Shown one piece after another: positions 60,899-64,000 of a DNA stretch of 64,000 bases. Position 1 is the first letter of the stretch, and every line of letters begins with the position of its first letter. Location of the stretch: assembly GCA_021295715.1 (NCBI GenBank), contig JAGWBV010000012.1, forward strand, positions 36,851 through 100,850, in the 5' to 3' direction. The notes beneath the pieces were generated by a model. It saw nothing but the letters and a program-made list of their open reading frames with translations, made no database searches and was not told the DNA's origin. The stretch is from Candidatus Poribacteria bacterium (GTDB lineage: Bacteria > Poribacteria > WGA-4E > WGA-3G). Made by a program: the position numbers and the translations under genes.

Positions 60899-62137
60899 AT
60901 GGCACACAACGCAAAAGTCCAAAAACTCACTTCACTTCTCGATAAACATCAATTCTATCGTGACACCTGTCTCAATCTCATTGCTTCAGAGAACACGCCT
61001 TCGCCGTTGGTGGAAGAACTTTTTGACGAACGGTTGGCACGGCGGTATGGGAATTATTCTGGTGTTGACATCTACCAACGGAATTACAAAGGCAACCGCT
61101 ACATCGCTGAAATAGAGGGGTACACGCAGGCGTTAGCAAAGGAACTTTTCGGCGCGGCGCATGTCGATTTTCGACCATTGTCAGGGAACATCTCAGGGAT
61201 TGCAACGACGTTTGCATTGGCAAAGCCCGGCGATACGGCATTAGAGGTTCATAACGGACACCACTATGCCCAAAAACTTCTCTCCTCACCACTGAAGATA
61301 GAACTGCAGTCGATTCCGATTCCGTGGGACGGACGACGTTCAAACATCGATCTTGAAGCGACGCTTGAACTCATTGCGAAACACAAACCCAGTATCGTCA
61401 ATATCGGCTCTGGTGTATTTCTCTTCCCGCAACCCGTCCGCGAGTTGAAAAATGCGATGCGCCAAGCGAATCCAGATGCCTACCTCATCTATGATGCCTC
61501 ACACGTCATTGGACTTATCGCGGGTCGACGCTTTCAATCGCCGTTTGATGAGGGCGCGGATGTTATCATTTCCAGCACGCATAAAACGCTTGCGGGACCG
61601 CAGGGCGGAATGGTTTTAACGAACGATGCCTCCATCGCTGAGCGAGTTGCGAGGGGTGTTTATCCCTTGTTGATGAGCAATCATCATCTCAATCGACTTC
61701 CAGCGTTGGCGGGGACATTTATAGAGTGGATGGAATGCGGTAAGGCGCAAGCAGATGCGATTGTTACGAATGCGAAAGCACTCGGACAAGCGTTAGCGGA
61801 ACGCGGTGTTCCGATGCTCGGTGCCGAACTCGGTTTCACGGAGTCGCATACCTTGATACTAATTGTAGATAAGTATGGGGAAGGCGGTGCTCTCGCAAAC
61901 CACTTGGAAGCGTGCCATATTATTGCAGGTGCGGCGGGATTATCGCCGGAGGTCGGCACATCTGGATTGCGTATGGGTGTTCAAGAGGTTACACGATGGG
62001 GCATGACCCCGACGGACGCGCCAGACATCGCGGAATGTATTGTCGCAGCACTCTCAGGTGGCACTCCTGAGGAACTCAAGCCGAAGGTCGCAGAAGTCGC
62101 GCGCCGATTTGACAGGATCCAGTTCACCGTCGATTAA
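60899..62137 (+). CDS. Serine hydroxymethyltransferase-like PLP enzyme
   Basis: A 412-aa protein from the ATG at 60899 with GGAGG upstream. It has the fold-type I pattern: LNLIASENTPSPLVEELFDE, FRPLSGNISGIATTFALAKP, YDASHVIGLIAGRRFQSP (PLP Asp), IISSTHKTLAGPQGG with the Schiff-base Lys, and GTSGLRMGVQEVTRWGM. SHMT converts serine and tetrahydrofolate to glycine and methylene-THF. The N-terminal segment RRYGNYSGVDIYQRNYKGNR differs from the YAEGYPGRRYYGG of standard bacterial GlyA, so a divergent SHMT or a related aldolase is possible. Confidence 0.85.
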   Translation: MAHNAKVQKLTSLLDKHQFYRDTCLNLIASENTPSPLVEELFDERLARRYGNYSGVDIYQRNYKGNRYIAEIEGYTQALAKELFGAAHVDFRPLSGNISGIATTFALAKPGDTALEVHNGHHYAQKLLSSPLKIELQSIPIPWDGRRSNIDLEATLELIAKHKPSIVNIGSGVFLFPQPVRELKNAMRQANPDAYLIYDASHVIGLIAGRRFQSPFDEGADVIISSTHKTLAGPQGGMVLTNDASIAERVARGVYPLLMSNHHLNRLPALAGTFIEWMECGKAQADAIVTNAKALGQALAERGVPMLGAELGFTESHTLILIVDKYGEGGALANHLEACHIIAGAAGLSPEVGTSGLRMGVQEVTRWGMTPTDAPDIAECIVAALSGGTPEELKPKVAEVARRFDRIQFTVD

Positions 62138-62180
62138 GAACAACGTATAAATAGAGTAGGATTTGACCCTGATTCACCGC

Positions 62181-62204
62181 TGGCGAGGTTTCCTAACCTC
62201 GCCA
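62181..62204. terminator. Hairpin, possible terminator of the SHMT-like gene
   Basis: TGGCGAGGTT-TCCT-AACCTCGCCA is a perfect 10-bp stem with a 4-base loop, followed about 14 bases later by a T-rich stretch. A related hairpin is at 58562-58582, so it is also a dispersed repeat. Confidence 0.5.
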
Positions 62205-62225
62205 AATGCTTTAAATTGTTTTTAC

Positions 62226-62255
62226 TTGACACTTAATAACTTGATATGATATAAT
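62226..62255 (+). promoter_or_regulatory. Consensus sigma-70 promoter for the ankyrin gene
   Basis: TTGACA (62226-62231), an 18-base AT-rich spacer and TATAAT (62250-62255), about 45 bases before the GTG at 62302. Both hexamers match consensus exactly. Confidence 0.75.
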
Positions 62256-62301
62256 AGTCAAATCACATTAAGCAAAATACGTATACAAAAAGGAAATATT
62301 T

Positions 62302-63579
62302 GTGAATAATAGGCAAACCTTTATTACAGCCGTACGAGATGGGGACGTAGATACCGTCAAGCACCTACTGGCGACTGACAAAATAATCGCTTCACAAATC
62401 GACGCGCCCTTGTTCAGTTTCGATGCCCCTGCGATCGTATTTGCCGCCGCCTCTGGCAACCATGAACTCGTTGAAGTTCTGCTTGACGCTGGCGCGGATA
62501 TCGATGTCAAGAGCAGTTGGTGGGCAGGTGGCACCTCGGCGTTGCAGCATGCCGCTGGTGCTATGCTAAACTACGACAAGGAACTCGCCGAGTATCTGAT
62601 TGAGCGAGGGGCGACGGTTGACGCGCACGCCGCCGCAGGATTGGACATGTCCGAAAAGCTTGCCGAGCTGATTCGCGAGGATCCTGAAGTCGTCAACGCA
62701 CTGGGATGTGACGGAATGTCTCCACTCCATTTCGCCGCGACACCCCGAATCGCTGAACTCCTTCTTACCCACGGTGCCGATATAAACCTACGAGACCGCG
62801 ACCACAACGGCACGCCAGCACAATGGACGGTGAGAAGACGGGCTGAGGTGTGCCGTTATCTCCTTGAACAGGGCGCCGAGGCGGATATTGTCCTCTATTG
62901 TGCCATGGGTGATGTTGAATGCGCAAAGGCGGAATTTGAAAAAAATCCCGAACTCCTCAAGCTCCGAATTAATGTGAAATCCCCTAAGGGGTACATTATA
63001 CCACCATTGAAATCGACGGATCTTGACGGCAAACAAACGGATGAAGTTCCCGGTGGACACGTCTATGCCTATCAGGTCGGGCCTACCATGCCGCTGCTTG
63101 AGGTAGCACTCCAAGCTAAGCAGTCGGCAATCGTTGATCTGCTCATTGACGCAGGTTATGAGATCAACTTGCGGGATTGGTATGTGCTTGTTGGGCAGGG
63201 ACCGAAGCGGTTTGATACATTGGTGAAAGGGTTTCTTGCCAAAGGTTGGGAAATCAACGCGCGTCAGAGGCATCGGCATGGCATGTGGGCACCCTTACAT
63301 TGGGTGGCGCAACGCGGTCTGACCGCTGGTGTCCTGTGTCTGTTAGAAAACGGTGCGAATCCGAATATAGCCGATGACAAGGGACGGACCCCGATGCATA
63401 TCATCGCCCAGAAAGGGGTTGGGAAAAATCAGATGCAGTTGCTCATAGAACACGGCGGCGACATTAACGTCCGCGATGCGGACGACAAAACGCCACTCGA
63501 CTACGCGCAAATAGCCAAGAAAAAATCCGTTAAAAATTTCCTCACAGAATATGCAAATCAGGCAGAGAAAAGCGTTTAA
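62302..63579 (+). CDS. Ankyrin repeat protein
   Basis: A 425-aa protein starting at a GTG with AAGGAAA upstream. About eight ankyrin units are visible (FAAASGNHELVEVLLDAGAD, MSPLHFAATPRIAELLLTHG, APLHWVAQRGLTAGVLCLLE, TPMHIIAQKGVGKNQMQLLI), with a divergent stretch in the middle (about 195-260). There is no signal peptide, so it is probably cytosolic. Ankyrin proteins bind other proteins and are enriched in host-associated bacteria, but a role in host interaction is not shown. Confidence 0.88.
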   Translation: MNNRQTFITAVRDGDVDTVKHLLATDKIIASQIDAPLFSFDAPAIVFAAASGNHELVEVLLDAGADIDVKSSWWAGGTSALQHAAGAMLNYDKELAEYLIERGATVDAHAAAGLDMSEKLAELIREDPEVVNALGCDGMSPLHFAATPRIAELLLTHGADINLRDRDHNGTPAQWTVRRRAEVCRYLLEQGAEADIVLYCAMGDVECAKAEFEKNPELLKLRINVKSPKGYIIPPLKSTDLDGKQTDEVPGGHVYAYQVGPTMPLLEVALQAKQSAIVDLLIDAGYEINLRDWYVLVGQGPKRFDTLVKGFLAKGWEINARQRHRHGMWAPLHWVAQRGLTAGVLCLLENGANPNIADDKGRTPMHIIAQKGVGKNQMQLLIEHGGDINVRDADDKTPLDYAQIAKKKSVKNFLTEYANQAEKSV

Positions 63580-63833
63580 TTTTGACGGAATATTTTGTAA
63601 CACTTGTCTATTTTTTTCGTGTATTTCATTGAGAAATACCTCCCAAAAATTAGTTTTTTAAGACAGGAGAAATTGAGAGGTAAAACTCAATAAATTGCGT
63701 GTGATATAGCGTAATAACAGCGTTTAACGAAGATAATATGCGCACAATTGACTCTAAAAGTTTCAATGACATCAGACATCATTTTTCTTTTAAAGTTTTA
63801 GTTACCGAATGAAATTAGGAGGAAGATAAGATC
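63580..63833. other. AT-rich intergenic region
   Basis: It holds a GTATTTC-ATTGA-GAAATAC hairpin (63621-63639) and a smaller TTGAG/CTCAA stem (about 63674-63690). No gene is seen. Confidence 0.4.
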
Positions 63834-64000
63834 ATGGAGCATCAAACACAAAACTGGGTGAAAGTCGCTGAGTTAAGTGAGGTTTCTGAAGGACAACCGA
63901 AAGCGGTTCAGATGGGAGAAGGGCGTAGCATTGCCCTTTTCAATGTTGACGGAAAAATTTACGCGACCGATAACCAGTGTCCACACATGGGGTATCCACT
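63834..64000 (+). CDS. Rieske [2Fe-2S] protein (partial)
   Basis: The first 55 codons of a gene cut by the right edge. The ATG at 63834 has AGGAGGA upstream. The protein starts MEHQTQNWVKVAELSEV; SIALFNVDGKIYATDNQCPH is a Rieske fold with the first CxH cluster motif in CPHMGYPL. The second CxxH motif would lie beyond the window. It could be a small ferredoxin subunit (NirD-like) or the start of a larger oxygenase. Confidence 0.85.
   Translation, partial: MEHQTQNWVKVAELSEVSEGQPKAVQMGEGRSIALFNVDGKIYATDNQCPHMGYP

Overview
The window looks like a chromosomal segment of an uncultured, repeat-rich bacterium, most plausibly Candidatus Poribacteria or a close relative. This is inference from gene content: a phytanoyl-CoA-dioxygenase-like enzyme, sugar-phosphate isomerase/epimerases, enolase-superfamily dehydratases, a GH172 protein, formylglycine-generating-enzyme-like proteins, TPR and FG-GAP proteins, a DUF6785-type membrane protein and many short dispersed palindromes. 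No rRNA gene, convincing tRNA gene or CRISPR array was seen.

Layout. 1-5416 (minus) is one very long partial gene that runs off the left edge: signal peptide, two LysM motifs, Ca-binding-like repeats, an M28 peptidase fold without its catalytic residues, coiled coils, and the start of an FtsX-type permease. 5.7-9.6 kb holds an XRE regulator, an alcohol dehydrogenase, a nucleotidyltransferase, a PhyH dioxygenase and a DUF350 protein. 9.6-18 kb (minus) is a carbohydrate block: a 1364-aa glycosidase-like protein, a GH172/DUF2961 protein, two sugar-phosphate isomerases and a galactonate-dehydratase-like enzyme. 18.4-21.9 kb is a tandem array of three secreted lectin-like paralogues, the first intact and the next two decayed. 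21.9-25.3 kb carries pyrB, fused to the zinc domain of PyrI, and pyrD, with a PD-(D/E)XK protein between them. 25.4-35.5 kb has membrane proteins, aroC, a deleted mgtE relic, a split CHAD protein, a ROK kinase, an unrecognised 559-aa protein and an SDR. 35.6-43.4 kb has an AAA/nuclease protein, a degraded GT39-like gene, an IS4/Tn5-type transposase relic, and an apparent operon of a sigma-2-only ECF factor, a Cys-rich membrane protein, a WD40 protein and a truncated FtsX permease. 43.9-52.4 kb has an LDH2-type dehydrogenase, a sugar ABC ATPase, two tandem TPR-thioredoxins bordered by MITE-like elements, and a secreted metzincin-TPR protein. 53-55.8 kb is the translation cluster infC-rpmI-rplT-pheS, with no pheT next to it. 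55.9-64 kb has FGE-like, FG-GAP/UnbV, enolase-superfamily, SHMT-like, ankyrin and partial Rieske genes.

The most unusual theme is the repeat population. A leader of the form CGCAAGG(N)AAATTAAAAA sits directly against the start codon of at least nine genes. In four or more places it is the downstream end of a longer composite repeat. Orphan, duplicated and gene-splitting copies also occur. Other repeats (a TTTTGGC...GCCAAAA palindrome, a TCAGCAATCAGCAGTCAGC family, a GGAGGTCACGC...GCGTGCCTCC palindrome) lie inside reading frames as in-frame insertions, gene ends or stop codons, so repeat insertion appears to be remodelling proteins as well as spacers.
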